Origin: Deltaproteobacteria bacterium
GTDB taxonomy: Bacteria; Desulfobacterota; Desulfuromonadia; Desulfuromonadales; Geopsychrobacteraceae
Direction: 5' to 3'
Length of the DNA stretch: 64,000 nt
Assembly (NCBI GenBank): GCA_024280335.1
Contig: JAJRQI010000071.1
Span: 33,003 to 97,002 of the forward strand
Positions 43,140 to 52,252 of the stretch are shown piece by piece (the stretch's first letter is position 1; each line of letters starts with the position of its first letter). Both the position numbers and the translations under genes were made by a program. The notes beneath the pieces are model-generated. The model saw only the letters and a program-made list of their open reading frames with translations, was not told where the DNA came from and did no database searches.

Positions 43140-44189
43140 ATGACCTTACGTAAAAATATCGCCGAGATGGCGGGCTACGTACCCGGTTTTCAACCGGCAG
43201 ACGAGACCGCCTGGATTAAGCTGAACACCAACGAGAACCCCTATCCGCCGTCGCCGAAGGTGGCCGAAGCGATCATGGCCGAAATGGGCAACGCTGGTGA
43301 GAACCTGCGCAAATATCCCGATGCCGCCAGCCGTCAGGCGCGGGCCGCTGCCGCTGATCTATACGGCTTTGATCCCGCGTGGCTGATTATGGCCAACGGT
43401 TCGGACGAGCTGCTGAACAATCTGATCCGTGCTTTTGCCGCAGAAGGGGAGGAGGTCGGCTACGTTCATCCCTCCTATTCCTACTATGCAACCCTGGCGG
43501 AAATTCAGGGTGCCAGAGTGCACACCTTCGGCTTGACGGAGGATTTCCGGATTGCCGATTTTCCCGAGCGCTACAACGGGAAGATCTTCTTTTTGACCAG
43601 CCCGAACGCGCCGCTCGGCTGCGCTTTTGACAATAGCTATATTGAAGAGTTGGCGCAGCGCTGCGCCGGGATGCTGGTGGTCGATGAGGCCTACGTCGAT
43701 TTCAGCGATCAAACCGCTCTTGAGCTGGTAAAAAATTATCCGAATGTCGTTGTTACCCGGACCTTTTCCAAAAGTTATGCGCTGGCGGGAATGCGTCTTG
43801 GGTTGGCGGTGGCGCAGCCGGAGGTGATTGCCGCCCTCGATAAGATCCGCGACCACTATCACCTCGATCGCTTGGCGCTGGTGGCCGCCACTGCTGCGTT
43901 GCAGGATCAGGAATATCTGACCGCGACGCTGGCCAAGGTGCGGCAGACCCGTGATTATTTCAGTGCTGAACTGCGCAAGCTCGGCTATAAAGTGATTCCC
44001 TCGCACGCCAACTTCGTCTTCGCCAGCCCGCCGGATGGCAACGGTGAACGGGTTTACGCTGCCCTGTATAAACGGAAGATTCTGCTGCGTTATTTCTCTG
44101 ATCCGCTGTTAAAGCATGGTTTGCGGATCTCCATCGGGACGGCTGAGGAGATGGAGACAACGTTGGCGACGATGGCTGAAATTGGTTGA
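43140..44189 (+). CDS. hisC: Histidinol-phosphate aminotransferase
   Basis: 349 residues of aminotransferase fold type I. Seen: [43 protein letters not shown] and the PLP lysine in [15 protein letters not shown]. Transaminates imidazole-acetol phosphate with glutamate in histidine synthesis. HisC relatives can also act on aromatic amino acids. No other his genes are near, so it stands alone here. Confidence 0.94.
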   Translation: MTLRKNIAEMAGYVPGFQPADETAWIKLNTNENPYPPSPKVAEAIMAEMGNAGENLRKYPDAASRQARAAAADLYGFDPAWLIMANGSDELLNNLIRAFAAEGEEVGYVHPSYSYYATLAEIQGARVHTFGLTEDFRIADFPERYNGKIFFLTSPNAPLGCAFDNSYIEELAQRCAGMLVVDEAYVDFSDQTALELVKNYPNVVVTRTFSKSYALAGMRLGLAVAQPEVIAALDKIRDHYHLDRLALVAATAALQDQEYLTATLAKVRQTRDYFSAELRKLGYKVIPSHANFVFASPPDGNGERVYAALYKRKILLRYFSDPLLKHGLRISIGTAEEMETTLATMAEIG

Positions 44190-44196
44190 ATTGCGT

Positions 44197-44258
44197 CGGG
44201 GTGCTGCTTGCTGCGCCCTTTTTGCGGATACAGGCAGGGCGCGGCAAGCAGCACCCCG
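44197..44258 (+). repeat. 23-base-pair hairpin ending at the mutY start codon
   Basis: CGGGGTGCTGCTTGCTGCGCCCT (44197-44219) pairs with 44236-44258, one G-U only, over a 16-base loop. The stem ends immediately before ATG 44259, and no separate ribosome site is visible. No T-run follows, so it is not an ordinary terminator on the plus strand. Confidence 0.8.
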
Positions 44259-44267
44259 ATGATGATA

Positions 44268-45332
44268 ATGACCGATCTGCCATTTGATCCTGATTCTGTC
44301 GCCCCGCTCCTGCTCGACTGGTATGGTCGCGCCGGACGTAATCTGCCCTGGCGCAACAGCCGTGACCCTTATCGGATCTGGCTCTCCGAGATCATGTTGC
44401 AGCAGACCACGGTTGCCGCGGTGATCGGTTACTATCAGCGTTTTCTGGAAAACTTTCCGAGCGTTGAGCCGCTGGCGGCCGCTCCGCTGGAGGCGGTGAT
44501 CGATCTTTGGGCCGGGCTCGGCTACTATGCCCGAGCGCGTAACCTGCATGCGGCGGCAAAAATAGTTGTCGAGGAGTTCGCTGGTTGTTTCCCAGAATCT
44601 GTGGATGAATTACAGCAACTGCCGGGGGTGGGACGTTCCACGGCCGGAGCGATTGCGGCGCTGGCTTTTGACAAAAGGGCGCCGATTCTTGACGGCAATG
44701 TGCGGCGGATCCTCTGTCGTCTGTTTGCCTGGCAGGAGCCGCCACGCTCAACCGCCGCCGATAAGCAGCTCTGGTGGTGGGCGGAACGACTGACGCCGCA
44801 GCAGCAGGTTCACGATTATACTCAGGCGATCATGGATCTCGGCGCAATCCTCTGCTTGCCGCGTAAGCCGCGTTGTGAACAGTGCCCGCTGCAGCAACTC
44901 TGTCAGGCTCGCACGTCAGGGCTTGAACAGCAGCTGCCGTTAAAGCAAACGAGTAAAAAGTTGCCGGTGCGGCATGAGATTGCTCTGTTGCTGGAATGGC
45001 AGGGACGTTACCTGGTGCGTCGTCGCGCAGTCAGCGGTTTTCTCGGCGGTCTTTGGGAATTTCCGACCCTCGGCTTGGCGGCGGACGAATTGCCCGAGCA
45101 GAAGGTTGCCCTGTTGCTGGCCGACTTTTCGGTCACTGGTACTGCGCAACCGCTCGGTAGCATTACCCATATCTACAGCCATTTTCGTCTTGAACTGCAG
45201 CTGCTCCGCGTATCGATCGCTGAGCTGTCAACGGTTGCTGAGGGTGAAACTGACTGGTGTACAATTGCACAATTAAACGAACTGGCACTGCACGGTGCCC
45301 ATAAAAAAGCCCTTGGAAAACTAGGAGAATAG
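44268..45332 (+). CDS. mutY: A/G-specific adenine glycosylase MutY
   Basis: 354 residues from ATG 44268; ATGs at 44259 and 44262 are also in frame. Catalytic Glu in SEIMLQQTTV, helix-hairpin-helix LPGVGRSTAGAIAAL followed by catalytic Asp in ILDGNVRR, iron-sulfur ligands CLPRKPRCEQCPLQQLC, and a NUDIX-like C-terminal domain (AVSGFLGGLWEFPTL). Removes adenine opposite 8-oxoguanine. The long hairpin just before the start may limit ribosome access. Confidence 0.95.
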   Translation: MTDLPFDPDSVAPLLLDWYGRAGRNLPWRNSRDPYRIWLSEIMLQQTTVAAVIGYYQRFLENFPSVEPLAAAPLEAVIDLWAGLGYYARARNLHAAAKIVVEEFAGCFPESVDELQQLPGVGRSTAGAIAALAFDKRAPILDGNVRRILCRLFAWQEPPRSTAADKQLWWWAERLTPQQQVHDYTQAIMDLGAILCLPRKPRCEQCPLQQLCQARTSGLEQQLPLKQTSKKLPVRHEIALLLEWQGRYLVRRRAVSGFLGGLWEFPTLGLAADELPEQKVALLLADFSVTGTAQPLGSITHIYSHFRLELQLLRVSIAELSTVAEGETDWCTIAQLNELALHGAHKKALGKLGE

Positions 45333-46454
45333 ATGTCATTACCGATCATTTTAACCACCACCGAGCAGGTCGCTGAATTCGCTGCAAAGCTGCAACTGCA
45401 CCCGGTGATCGCCGTCGATCTGGAAGCCGATTCGATGCACAACTACCAGGAGAAGGTCTGCCTGCTGCAGTTTTCGACTGAGGATGAGACGGTGCTGATC
45501 GATCCGCTGGCCGGGGCCGAGCTGGCGCCGCTGAAACCGATTCTGGCCGATCCGGCTATCCGTAAAATCTTTCACGCCGCCGATTACGATATGCGCTGTC
45601 TGGCCCGTGATTTTACGATCGAGATCGACGGGTTGTTCGACACGATGATTTGCAGTCAATTTCTCGGCGAAGATAAATTCGGTCTGGCCGATCTGCTGCG
45701 TAAATATTTTTCCGTCGAACTCGACAAGCAGTATCAGCGCGCCGATTGGTCAAGGCGGCCGATAAGTGAAGGGATGATCCGCTATGCCGGCGAGGATACC
45801 TGTCATCTGCACCGTCTGGTGGAAATTTTAGAGCAGCAGCTGATCGAGATGGGGCGCCTTGAATGGGTCAAGGAAGAATTTGCCCTGCTGGAAAAGGTGC
45901 GTTTTGCGGTTCACGACGGGCCGCTGTTTTTGCGCTTCAAGGGTGCCGGAACCCTCGACCGGCGCCAGTTGGCGGTGCTTGAGAGTCTGCTGCAGTGGCG
46001 CAATACTGAGGCCCGGCGGCGTGATTGTCCGCTCTATAAGGTGTTGGGGAACAAGTCTTTACTGGGGTTGGCCAGGTTGAAGCCGACCGGACGGAATGTT
46101 CTGCAGCAGGTTGAGGGGGTGTCGCCGCGGCTGATCGATCGTTACGGTAGTAAATTGTTGCAGCAGGTCGCGGTGGGGCTGGAGCTTGCCGAGATGGAAT
46201 TGCCGATTTACCCCCGTGTCGAACGGCGGGTCAAGGATCCGGCAGTCGACAAACGGATGGATCGATTGAAAGCATGGCGGACCAAGGCAGCGGCCGAACT
46301 TCAGCTTGACCCTGGCGTGTTGATTAATAATGCTACCCTCGATGAGCTGGCGCGCAAGCAACCGACGACTGAGGGTGAACTTGAGACCGTTGGCTTGTTA
46401 AAAAACTGGCAGCGCCAGGTTTTAGGTGAGGGGATTCTGCGGGTTTTGAATTGA
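45333..46454 (+). CDS. rnd: Ribonuclease D
   Basis: 373 residues of the DEDD exonuclease family: AVDLEADSMHNY, FHAADYDMRCLARDF, RYAGEDTCHLHRL, then an HRDC domain (RRDCPLYKVLGNKSLLGLARLKP) and a C-terminal HRDC-like region. 3'-5' exoribonuclease acting on tRNA and other structured RNAs. It begins one base after the mutY stop, so it probably shares the transcript. Confidence 0.94.
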   Translation: MSLPIILTTTEQVAEFAAKLQLHPVIAVDLEADSMHNYQEKVCLLQFSTEDETVLIDPLAGAELAPLKPILADPAIRKIFHAADYDMRCLARDFTIEIDGLFDTMICSQFLGEDKFGLADLLRKYFSVELDKQYQRADWSRRPISEGMIRYAGEDTCHLHRLVEILEQQLIEMGRLEWVKEEFALLEKVRFAVHDGPLFLRFKGAGTLDRRQLAVLESLLQWRNTEARRRDCPLYKVLGNKSLLGLARLKPTGRNVLQQVEGVSPRLIDRYGSKLLQQVAVGLELAEMELPIYPRVERRVKDPAVDKRMDRLKAWRTKAAAELQLDPGVLINNATLDELARKQPTTEGELETVGLLKNWQRQVLGEGILRVLN

Positions 46455-46517
46455 GAATGAAGAACAACGGGCGAGACAGCGCCTCGCCCCTGTGTTCTGC
46501 ATTGTGTCTGATTGTAG

Positions 46518-46548
46518 GGGCGACCTGACAGGTCGCCCTTTCTTTATT
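46518..46548 (+). terminator. Terminator after rnd, within a REP-like repeat
   Basis: GGGCGACCT (46518-46526) pairs with AGGTCGCCC (46530-46538) over a GAC loop, then TTTCTTTATT. It serves rnd and, from the other side, lies at the end of fumC. The repeat unit spans 46464-46548 with a second hairpin GGGCGAGACAGCGCCTCGCCC. Confidence 0.65.
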
Positions 46549-47935
46549 ATGCTTTCGGCTCCGTCATCCCGGCCGGATCGAGCAGCCGATCCAGAACCTC
46601 CGCATCAATTCCATCCTCCATCGCCAGCTCCCGCAGGGTTCGCCCGGTTTTATGCGCCTGTTTGGCCAGCTCTGCAGCACGGTCGTAGCCGATCTCCGGC
46701 ACCAGCGCGGTGACCAGCGCCAGACTCTTTTCGAGTAATGCCGAGCAGCGCTGCTGATCCGCCTGCATGCTGGAGAGGCATCTCTCTTCAAAGGCGCGGA
46801 TGCCGTTACTGAGCAGTTCGATGCTCTGCAGGGTGTTGTGCGCCATCACCGGCATCATCACGTTCAGTTCAAAATTCCCGGACAGCCCGCAGAGGGAGAC
46901 GGTCGCATCGTTGCCGATCACCTGCGCGCAGACCTGCAGCAAGGCTTCGGCCATCACCGGGTTGATTTTTCCCGGCATGATCGAGCTGCCCGGTTGCACC
47001 GCCGGAAGAACCAGTTCGCCGATGCCGCAGCGGGGGCCGCTGGCGAGAAAACGGATATCATTGGCGATCTTGAACAGGCTGACCGAACAGTTCTTCAGGC
47101 TGCTGCTGGTGGCGACCAGGGCATCTTTGGCTCCTTGCGCTTCAAAATGATTGCTCGCTTCGCGAAACGGCAGGCAGGTTTCGCGAGCGATAGCGGCGAT
47201 GGTCGTGCCGGCGAACTGTGGGTGGGTGTTGATGCCGGTACCGACCGCGGTACCGCCCAGCGGCAGTTCGTAGAGACCGCTCGAGTCGACCGAGAGGCGT
47301 TCGTGGGCCAGTTCGATCTGTCGTGCGTAGCCGGAAAAAACCTGTCCCAGCTTGATCGGTGTGGCATCCTGCAGATGGGTGCGGCCGATCTTCAGGATGT
47401 CGGCAAAATCTTCTGATTTCTGTGCCAGTTGTTGCAGCAGCTGTTCCAGTGCCGGCAGCAGTTGTTTGTGCAACTGTTCGGCGCAGGCGATATGGATGGC
47501 GCTGGGGAAGACATCGTTGCTCGATTGGCCGAGATTGACCTGATCGTTGGGGTGAATCGCCCGGCTGCCGGCCGGTTGGCCGAGCAGCCGGGCGGCACGG
47601 TTGGCGATCACTTCGTTACAGTTCATGTTACTGCTGGTGCCGGAGCCGGTCTGGAAGATATCGACCGGAAACTGCTCATCCAGTTGTCCGGCAATCACTT
47701 CGATTGCGGCCCGGCTGATAGCATCGGCGGCTTCGGCCGAGAGCAGGCCGAGCTGCTGGTTGCTTTGTGCGGCGTGTTTTTTCAGCAGGCCGAGGGCCCG
47801 CAACAGCGGTCGCGGCAGGCGTAGTCCGGAAATCGGAAAATTGTTAACGGCGCGGGCGGTTTGGGCGCCGTAGAGTGCATCTTCGGGGACCCGCATTTCA
47901 CCCAGCGAGTCCTGTTCGAGCCGATATCCATCCAT
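46547..47935 (-). CDS. fumC: Class II fumarate hydratase (FumC-like)
   Basis: 462 residues from ATG 47935 (AGAGGAAAGGAT upstream), starting MDGYRLEQDSLGEMRVPEDALYGAQT. Signature GSSIMPGKINPV near residue 315, TGSGTSSNMNCNEV and HPNDQVNLGQSSNDVFPSAIH. Fumarase/aspartase superfamily, iron-independent. Converts fumarate and malate in the TCA cycle. Divergent from the DMT transporter at 48056. The aspartate ammonia-lyase reading is less likely given the fumarase-like motifs. Confidence 0.93.
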   Translation of the reverse strand: MDGYRLEQDSLGEMRVPEDALYGAQTARAVNNFPISGLRLPRPLLRALGLLKKHAAQSNQQLGLLSAEAADAISRAAIEVIAGQLDEQFPVDIFQTGSGTSSNMNCNEVIANRAARLLGQPAGSRAIHPNDQVNLGQSSNDVFPSAIHIACAEQLHKQLLPALEQLLQQLAQKSEDFADILKIGRTHLQDATPIKLGQVFSGYARQIELAHERLSVDSSGLYELPLGGTAVGTGINTHPQFAGTTIAAIARETCLPFREASNHFEAQGAKDALVATSSSLKNCSVSLFKIANDIRFLASGPRCGIGELVLPAVQPGSSIMPGKINPVMAEALLQVCAQVIGNDATVSLCGLSGNFELNVMMPVMAHNTLQSIELLSNGIRAFEERCLSSMQADQQRCSALLEKSLALVTALVPEIGYDRAAELAKQAHKTGRTLRELAMEDGIDAEVLDRLLDPAGMTEPKA

Positions 47936-48055
47936 GGGGCGATCCTTTCCTCTCTGACGGCGATCGTTTCTCAGCGTACAGACCAAGGATAGCGCTCCTG
48001 AGCCGACTGTCAAAGCCGCTTTCCTTCATTCCTGCCATCAGCTATGATGCCCGGC

Positions 48056-48928
48056 ATGGATAGTCTGGCCCTTTCATTGATCGTTTTTTCCGCCCTGATG
48101 CACGCGCTCTGGAACCTGCTGGTCAAGCAGAGTCACGACAAGACGGTCTTTATCTGGTGGATGTTTCTCAGCGCTTTTTCGCTGATGAGCCTGTTCATGT
48201 TCAGCACCGGCCTCGGCTTGCCGGTTCTTACGCTTCGCTCGTTGCTGTTGGCCGCGGCGGCGGCGGTCTGTTTTGTCCTCTACCACTGGTTTACCGGGGT
48301 TGCGTACCGCGATGGCGACCTGTCGCTGACCTATCCGCTGGCTCAGACTTCAATGCTTTATGTGCCGGTATGGGGGGTGCTGCTGCTCGGCGAAAGTCTG
48401 AGTCTGTTCGGCATCGTCGGTATTCTGCTGCTGGTCATGGGTGCCTACTGTATCCAGCTGCGCCAGCTATCAACCAGCGAACTGTTGCGTCCTTTCTCGC
48501 AGCTCGGCAGCCGCTCGGTGCAGGCGGCGCTGCTGGCCGGGTTTGTCTATTCGGTCGGGGCGATTATCGATAAAACCGGGGTCGACAGCTATTCCGCCTA
48601 TCATTTTACCTATGTGCTGGTCTGTTGCATGCTCAGCATCATGTCACTGAACCTGTTGCGTCCCTGCTATCGCGGACGGATTCTTAAGGAGTGGCGGCAG
48701 AGTCGTAGACTGGTGCTCTGCTCCGGGCCGGCAATGCTCGGCTCATTTCTCTCCTTCCGCTACGGTCTGCAGCTGGCCCCGGTCAGTTACGCGGTGCCGG
48801 TGCGGCAGGTCAGTCTGTTGATCGGGGTTCTTATCGGTCTGCTGTTTCTCGGTGAATCCTGCGGGCGGATTCGACTGGCGTCTTCGGGGCTGATATTGGC
48901 CGGGGTCGCTTTTGTCTGGCATGGGTAA
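48056..48928 (+). CDS. EamA/DMT-type transporter
   Basis: About 290 residues, ten membrane spans in two repeats, with DMT features (LSLTYPLAQTSMLYVPVWGVLLLGESLS, LAPVSYAVPVRQVSLLIGVLIGLLFLGE). Start is uncertain between ATG 48044 and 48056; neither has a good ribosome site. The substrate is not known. Divergent from fumC across about 120 bases. Confidence 0.85.
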   Translation: MDSLALSLIVFSALMHALWNLLVKQSHDKTVFIWWMFLSAFSLMSLFMFSTGLGLPVLTLRSLLLAAAAAVCFVLYHWFTGVAYRDGDLSLTYPLAQTSMLYVPVWGVLLLGESLSLFGIVGILLLVMGAYCIQLRQLSTSELLRPFSQLGSRSVQAALLAGFVYSVGAIIDKTGVDSYSAYHFTYVLVCCMLSIMSLNLLRPCYRGRILKEWRQSRRLVLCSGPAMLGSFLSFRYGLQLAPVSYAVPVRQVSLLIGVLIGLLFLGESCGRIRLASSGLILAGVAFVWHG

Positions 48929-48937
48929 GAAAACCTT

Positions 48938-49016
48938 GTAGTGGCGACCCGCCGGGTCGCCCGAAGCAGGCAACGAAATGTCACAATTCAGGCGACTCAG
49001 CGAGTCGCCCCTACGG
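48938..49016. repeat. REP-like palindrome between the DMT gene and the HD gene
   Basis: GTAGTGGCGACCCGCCGGGTCGCCC and GGCGACTCAGCGAGTCGCCCCTAC form two hairpins with outer GTAG/CTAC ends. Same family as the repeats near 38 and 46.5 kb. Confidence 0.65.
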
Positions 49017-49057
49017 GTAATTTTCAGCGCTTGTATTGCAATGTCGGAGAAATATTG

Positions 49058-49633
49058 ATGAAAAATATTGCTAATTTTTTGTTTGAGGTCGGCATGCTCA
49101 AGCGTACGCCGCGGACCGGTTTTCAATTTCTCGGTTCGGGGGCCGAATCGGTGGCCGAGCACAGTTTTCGTACGGCGATGATCGGTTATACGCTGGCGCA
49201 ATTGGATGGTCAAGTCGATGTCGGTCGGGTGTTGCAGCTTTGCCTGTTTCACGATATCCCCGAAGCACGGACCGGCGATCTGAACTACGTCAACAAGAAA
49301 TATGTCAAAGCGGATGAAAGTCAGGCGATTGAGGATCTGGCACAACAGCTGCCGTTCGGCGCCGACTATCGCGCAACCCTGCAGGAATTTATCGGCAAAC
49401 AGAGCCGCGAAGCGCTGCTCGCCCATGATGCTGATCAGTTGGAGATGGTCTTGTCGCTGAAGGAATACAAGGATCTCGGCAACCGTTATGCCGATGAGTG
49501 GTACCCGTTTTCGCTGCAGCGCTTACAGACTGAAGCGGCAAAACAGCTGGCAGAGACGATCTGGGAAACCGATTCAACCAAGTGGTGGTTTGATGACGAC
49601 AAGGATTGGTGGGTCAAGGGTGGGAGCGAGTGA
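49058..49633 (+). CDS. HD-domain phosphohydrolase (YfbR/HDDC2-like)
   Basis: 191 residues from ATG 49058 with GGAGA eight bases upstream. HD-domain metal ligands: AEHSFRTAMIG (His), FHDIPEARTGDL (HD) and HDADQLEMVL (Asp). Family members dephosphorylate 5'-nucleotides, mainly deoxynucleotides. It ends about 90 bases before serS. Confidence 0.88.
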   Translation: MKNIANFLFEVGMLKRTPRTGFQFLGSGAESVAEHSFRTAMIGYTLAQLDGQVDVGRVLQLCLFHDIPEARTGDLNYVNKKYVKADESQAIEDLAQQLPFGADYRATLQEFIGKQSREALLAHDADQLEMVLSLKEYKDLGNRYADEWYPFSLQRLQTEAAKQLAETIWETDSTKWWFDDDKDWWVKGGSE

Positions 49634-49721
49634 GCGCTGAAAAGCTCAATCCTTGACCCTTTTTGTTGGAAATGGTATCAACTTTTGTTCGTTCAGATAA
49701 CGGTTGTTTAAAGGAGAAATC

Positions 49722-50993
49722 ATGCTCGATATTAAATACTTGCGCGAGAATTTTGCGGCGGCTGGAAAGGCGCTGGCAACCCGCAGCGGCAGCGTTGATC
49801 TGTCCAGCTTCAAACAGCTCGATCAGCAGCGCCGTGATCTGCTCAGTGAAGTCGAAGCGCTCAAGGCGGAGAAGAATATAGTCTCTGCGCTGATCGGTAA
49901 AACCAAGGATAAAAGCCAGGTTCAGGGCGAAATCGCTCGAATGAAGGAGGTTTCACAGCAAATCAAGGGGCTGGATGACCAATTGCGCTCGGTGGAGGAA
50001 CAACTCAGCGAACTGCTGATGGGGATTCCCAATATCCCGCATCAGCTGAGCCCGGTCGGATTATCCGAGGAGGACAATGTTGAGATCCGCAGTTGGGGGG
50101 AGAAGCCGTCCCTCGATTTTACCGCCAAGGCCCACTGGGACCTTGGTGAAGAACTCGGCATCCTCGATTTTGAGCGGGCCAGCAAGCTGTCCGGTGCTCG
50201 TTTTGCCCTCTATCTCGGTGCCGGAGCGCGGCTGGAACGGGCGTTAATCAATTTCATGCTCGATCTGCACACCGAGCAGCACGGTTATACGGAAACCCTG
50301 CCGCCGTTTCTGGTCAACCGGGCCTCGATGACCGGCACCGGACAACTGCCGAAATTCGAGAGCGATCTGTTCCACACCGAAGAGGTCGATCTGTTTCTGA
50401 TCCCGACCGCGGAAGTGCCGGTGACCAACATCCACCGCGACGAGATTCTCAGCGAAAAAGAGTTGCCGCTTTGTTACACCGCCTATACCCCCTGCTTCCG
50501 CAAAGAGGCCGGGTCGCACGGCCGGGATACCCGTGGTCTGATCCGTCAGCACCAGTTCAATAAGGTTGAGCTGGTAAAATTTGTCCGGCCGGAGGATTCC
50601 GACGCTGAGCTGGAGTCGCTGCTGCAGAACGCTGAAACGGTGCTGCAACTGCTGAAACTGCCCTACCGGGTGGTTGACCTCTGTACCGGTGATATCGGCT
50701 TTTCGGCGGCGCGGACCTTCGATATCGAAGTCTGGTTGCCCGGTCAAGAGGCCTATCGCGAAATCTCATCCTGCTCCAATTTCCGTGACTTTCAAGCCCG
50801 GCGTGCGGCGATCCGCTTCCGCCGTGATGGGGCCAAAAAGCCGGAGTTGGTGCATACTATCAACGGCTCCGGGCTGGCGGTCGGTCGAACCTTTCTGGCG
50901 ATTCTGGAGAATTATCAGCAGGCAGACGGTTCGGTGCTGATTCCCGAGGTATTGAAACCCTATATGGGCGGCTTGGATAAAATAGAAAAATAA
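49722..50993 (+). CDS. serS: Seryl-tRNA synthetase
   Basis: 423 residues from ATG 49722 (AAAGGAGAA upstream). N-terminal coiled-coil tRNA-binding arm ([21 protein letters not shown]), then class II motifs [20 protein letters not shown] and [12 protein letters not shown]. Charges tRNA-Ser; two tRNA-Ser genes follow within 300 bases, an unusual but fitting placement. Confidence 0.97.
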   Translation: MLDIKYLRENFAAAGKALATRSGSVDLSSFKQLDQQRRDLLSEVEALKAEKNIVSALIGKTKDKSQVQGEIARMKEVSQQIKGLDDQLRSVEEQLSELLMGIPNIPHQLSPVGLSEEDNVEIRSWGEKPSLDFTAKAHWDLGEELGILDFERASKLSGARFALYLGAGARLERALINFMLDLHTEQHGYTETLPPFLVNRASMTGTGQLPKFESDLFHTEEVDLFLIPTAEVPVTNIHRDEILSEKELPLCYTAYTPCFRKEAGSHGRDTRGLIRQHQFNKVELVKFVRPEDSDAELESLLQNAETVLQLLKLPYRVVDLCTGDIGFSAARTFDIEVWLPGQEAYREISSCSNFRDFQARRAAIRFRRDGAKKPELVHTINGSGLAVGRTFLAILENYQQADGSVLIPEVLKPYMGGLDKIEK

Positions 50994-51032
50994 AGCCGCA
51001 AGCGGGATGTCGCGCGTTTCCGCTTGCAATTT

Positions 51033-51064
51033 GCGGCGAATTTGGTTACATTCGCCGCGCTTTT
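51033..51064 (+). terminator. Hairpins ending serS
   Basis: GCGGCGAAT (51033-51041) pairs with ATTCGCCGC (51050-51058), followed by GCTTTTC. A second stem, GCAAGCGG/CCGCTTGC, lies just before at 50998-51027. The T-run is short, so efficiency is uncertain. Confidence 0.55.
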
Positions 51065-51091
51065 CGAAAAGAAAAACCGGTTAAATGTTAC

Positions 51092-51177
51092 GGAGGAGTG
51101 GCCGAGTGGCTTAAGGCGGCGGTCTTGAAAACCGTTGTACGCAAGTACCGTGGGTTCAAATCCTACCTCCTCCGCCA
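51092..51177 (+). tRNA. tRNA-Ser (anticodon UGA)
   Basis: 86 bases. Acceptor GGAGGAG pairs with CTCCTCC, then G and encoded CCA. Anticodon loop CTTGAAA gives UGA. A long variable arm and GGTTCAAATCC T-loop are present, as expected for class II tRNA-Ser. Confidence 0.97.
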
Positions 51178-51214
51178 TTTACGCCAAAAAAAACCTGAAT
51201 AGATTTACCCATGC

Positions 51215-51306
<92 letters not shown>

Positions 51307-51310
51307 TTAG

Positions 51311-51326
51311 TGTTCCATCACGCTAG
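51311..51326 (+). repeat. 16-base sequence repeated at the IS110 end
   Basis: TGTTCCATCACGCTAG here and again at 63849-63864, just before the IS110-like transposase. Here it directly follows the tRNA-Ser and precedes a hairpin (51336-51349). Confidence 0.7.
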
Positions 51327-51335
51327 TTATCACTA

Positions 51336-51507
51336 TGGACTTTAGTCCAAGACTTTCAGTTGCTACTCATTTTCGTCATTCCCGCGCAGGCGGGAATTCA
51401 GTGGTTTTATGAGGCGTGGATCCCCGCATTCGCGAGGATGACGATCTTCGCCTTTGATTTTAAGGGACCTTCAGTCCCCTTCGAACCTCTGCACTTTCAG
51501 TGCAGAG
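51336..51507. repeat. Cluster of TTT/TTC-loop hairpins and a GTCATTCCCG-type repeat
   Basis: TGGACT/AGTCCA (51336-51349), a REP-like unit GTCATTCCCGCGCAGGCGGGAATTC (from 51374) to GGATCCCCGCATTCGCGAGGATGAC (to 51443), GGGAC/GTCCC (51464-51478) and CTCTGCACT/AGTGCAGAG (51487-51507). This fills most of the space between the tRNA genes and the lipoprotein gene. Confidence 0.65.
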
Positions 51508-51595
51508 TTGTTTAGTTACAGCGAATCTTTCACCGGATTCGAAGCGGGGTGGGCGCGATTTGCTCCTCCGCGTTTTCATTTTTGCAGGACAGAAA

Positions 51596-52084
51596 ATGGT
51601 CAGAATTCTTTCGACAATTCTCTGTACGATACTACTCTTCTTCGCTGTCGGTTGCAGCGAGCAGAAGCCGCAACAAGAAGAACCCGCTCCCGTCAAGGCG
51701 ATGGCGCATGCACCGGTCCGACAAGTTCTAAAGGTCGTTGTGCCTGAGAGTGTTGAGGGGATGTGGCAATCGGTCAAGGTGGCGGTCCGTGATCAGCAGA
51801 CCGGTATTGAAGATATTTATTCGGTTGATATCGGCGGCAGCTTTCTGCTTCCCGAAGAGAAGCTTCGGGTGACAGTCGAGATCTTTCTGCCCGCCTTCGT
51901 CATGGATGGAAAGCAGATTACTTCAGCATCAAACCGGACCACGAACCCTGCGGTGTGGATTGTTATCCACGAGAAAGAAAAAGAGATTTACAACGGCTGG
52001 TTGTTCGGTTTGTACCCCGACACCCATGCTTACCAGCACCCACGTTATAACTTCAGCCTGCTTGGTTACAAACCAGCAGGATAA
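51596..52084 (+). CDS. DUF2155 lipoprotein
   Basis: 162 residues from ATG 51596 (AGGA upstream), reading MVRILSTILCTILLFFAVGC with a lipobox at FAVGC. The mature part carries WQSVKVAVRDQQTGIEDIYS, PAFVMDGKQITSASNRTTNPAVWI and NGWLFGLYPDTHAYQHPRY, typical of DUF2155 proteins, an uncharacterised periplasmic family. Lies between tRNA genes. Confidence 0.88.
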   Translation: MVRILSTILCTILLFFAVGCSEQKPQQEEPAPVKAMAHAPVRQVLKVVVPESVEGMWQSVKVAVRDQQTGIEDIYSVDIGGSFLLPEEKLRVTVEIFLPAFVMDGKQITSASNRTTNPAVWIVIHEKEKEIYNGWLFGLYPDTHAYQHPRYNFSLLGYKPAG

Positions 52085-52091
52085 AAAAAGG

Positions 52092-52120
52092 TTGACAATC
52101 GTTCCTGTTTGGGCGATAAA
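52092..52120 (+). promoter_or_regulatory. Promoter of tRNA-Arg
   Basis: TTGACA at 52092-52097, a 17-base spacer, GATAAA at 52115-52120, 12 bases before the tRNA start. A near-consensus sigma70 promoter. Confidence 0.75.
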
Positions 52121-52132
52121 GCTCATCTTTAT

Positions 52133-52209
<77 letters not shown>

Positions 52210-52219
52210 TTAAAATACT

Positions 52220-52252
52220 AAGCCTCTGCACTTTTCGGTGTGGGGGCTTTTT
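52220..52252 (+). terminator. Terminator after tRNA-Arg
   Basis: AAGCCTCTGCAC (52220-52231) pairs with GTGTGGGGGCTT (52238-52249), including three G-U pairs, and ends in TTTTT. Confidence 0.8.

Noticed and set aside
48941..49057. Upstream extension of the HD-domain gene
   Set aside because: The extra codons run through a REP-like repeat and have no family similarity; ATG 49058 has a good ribosome site.
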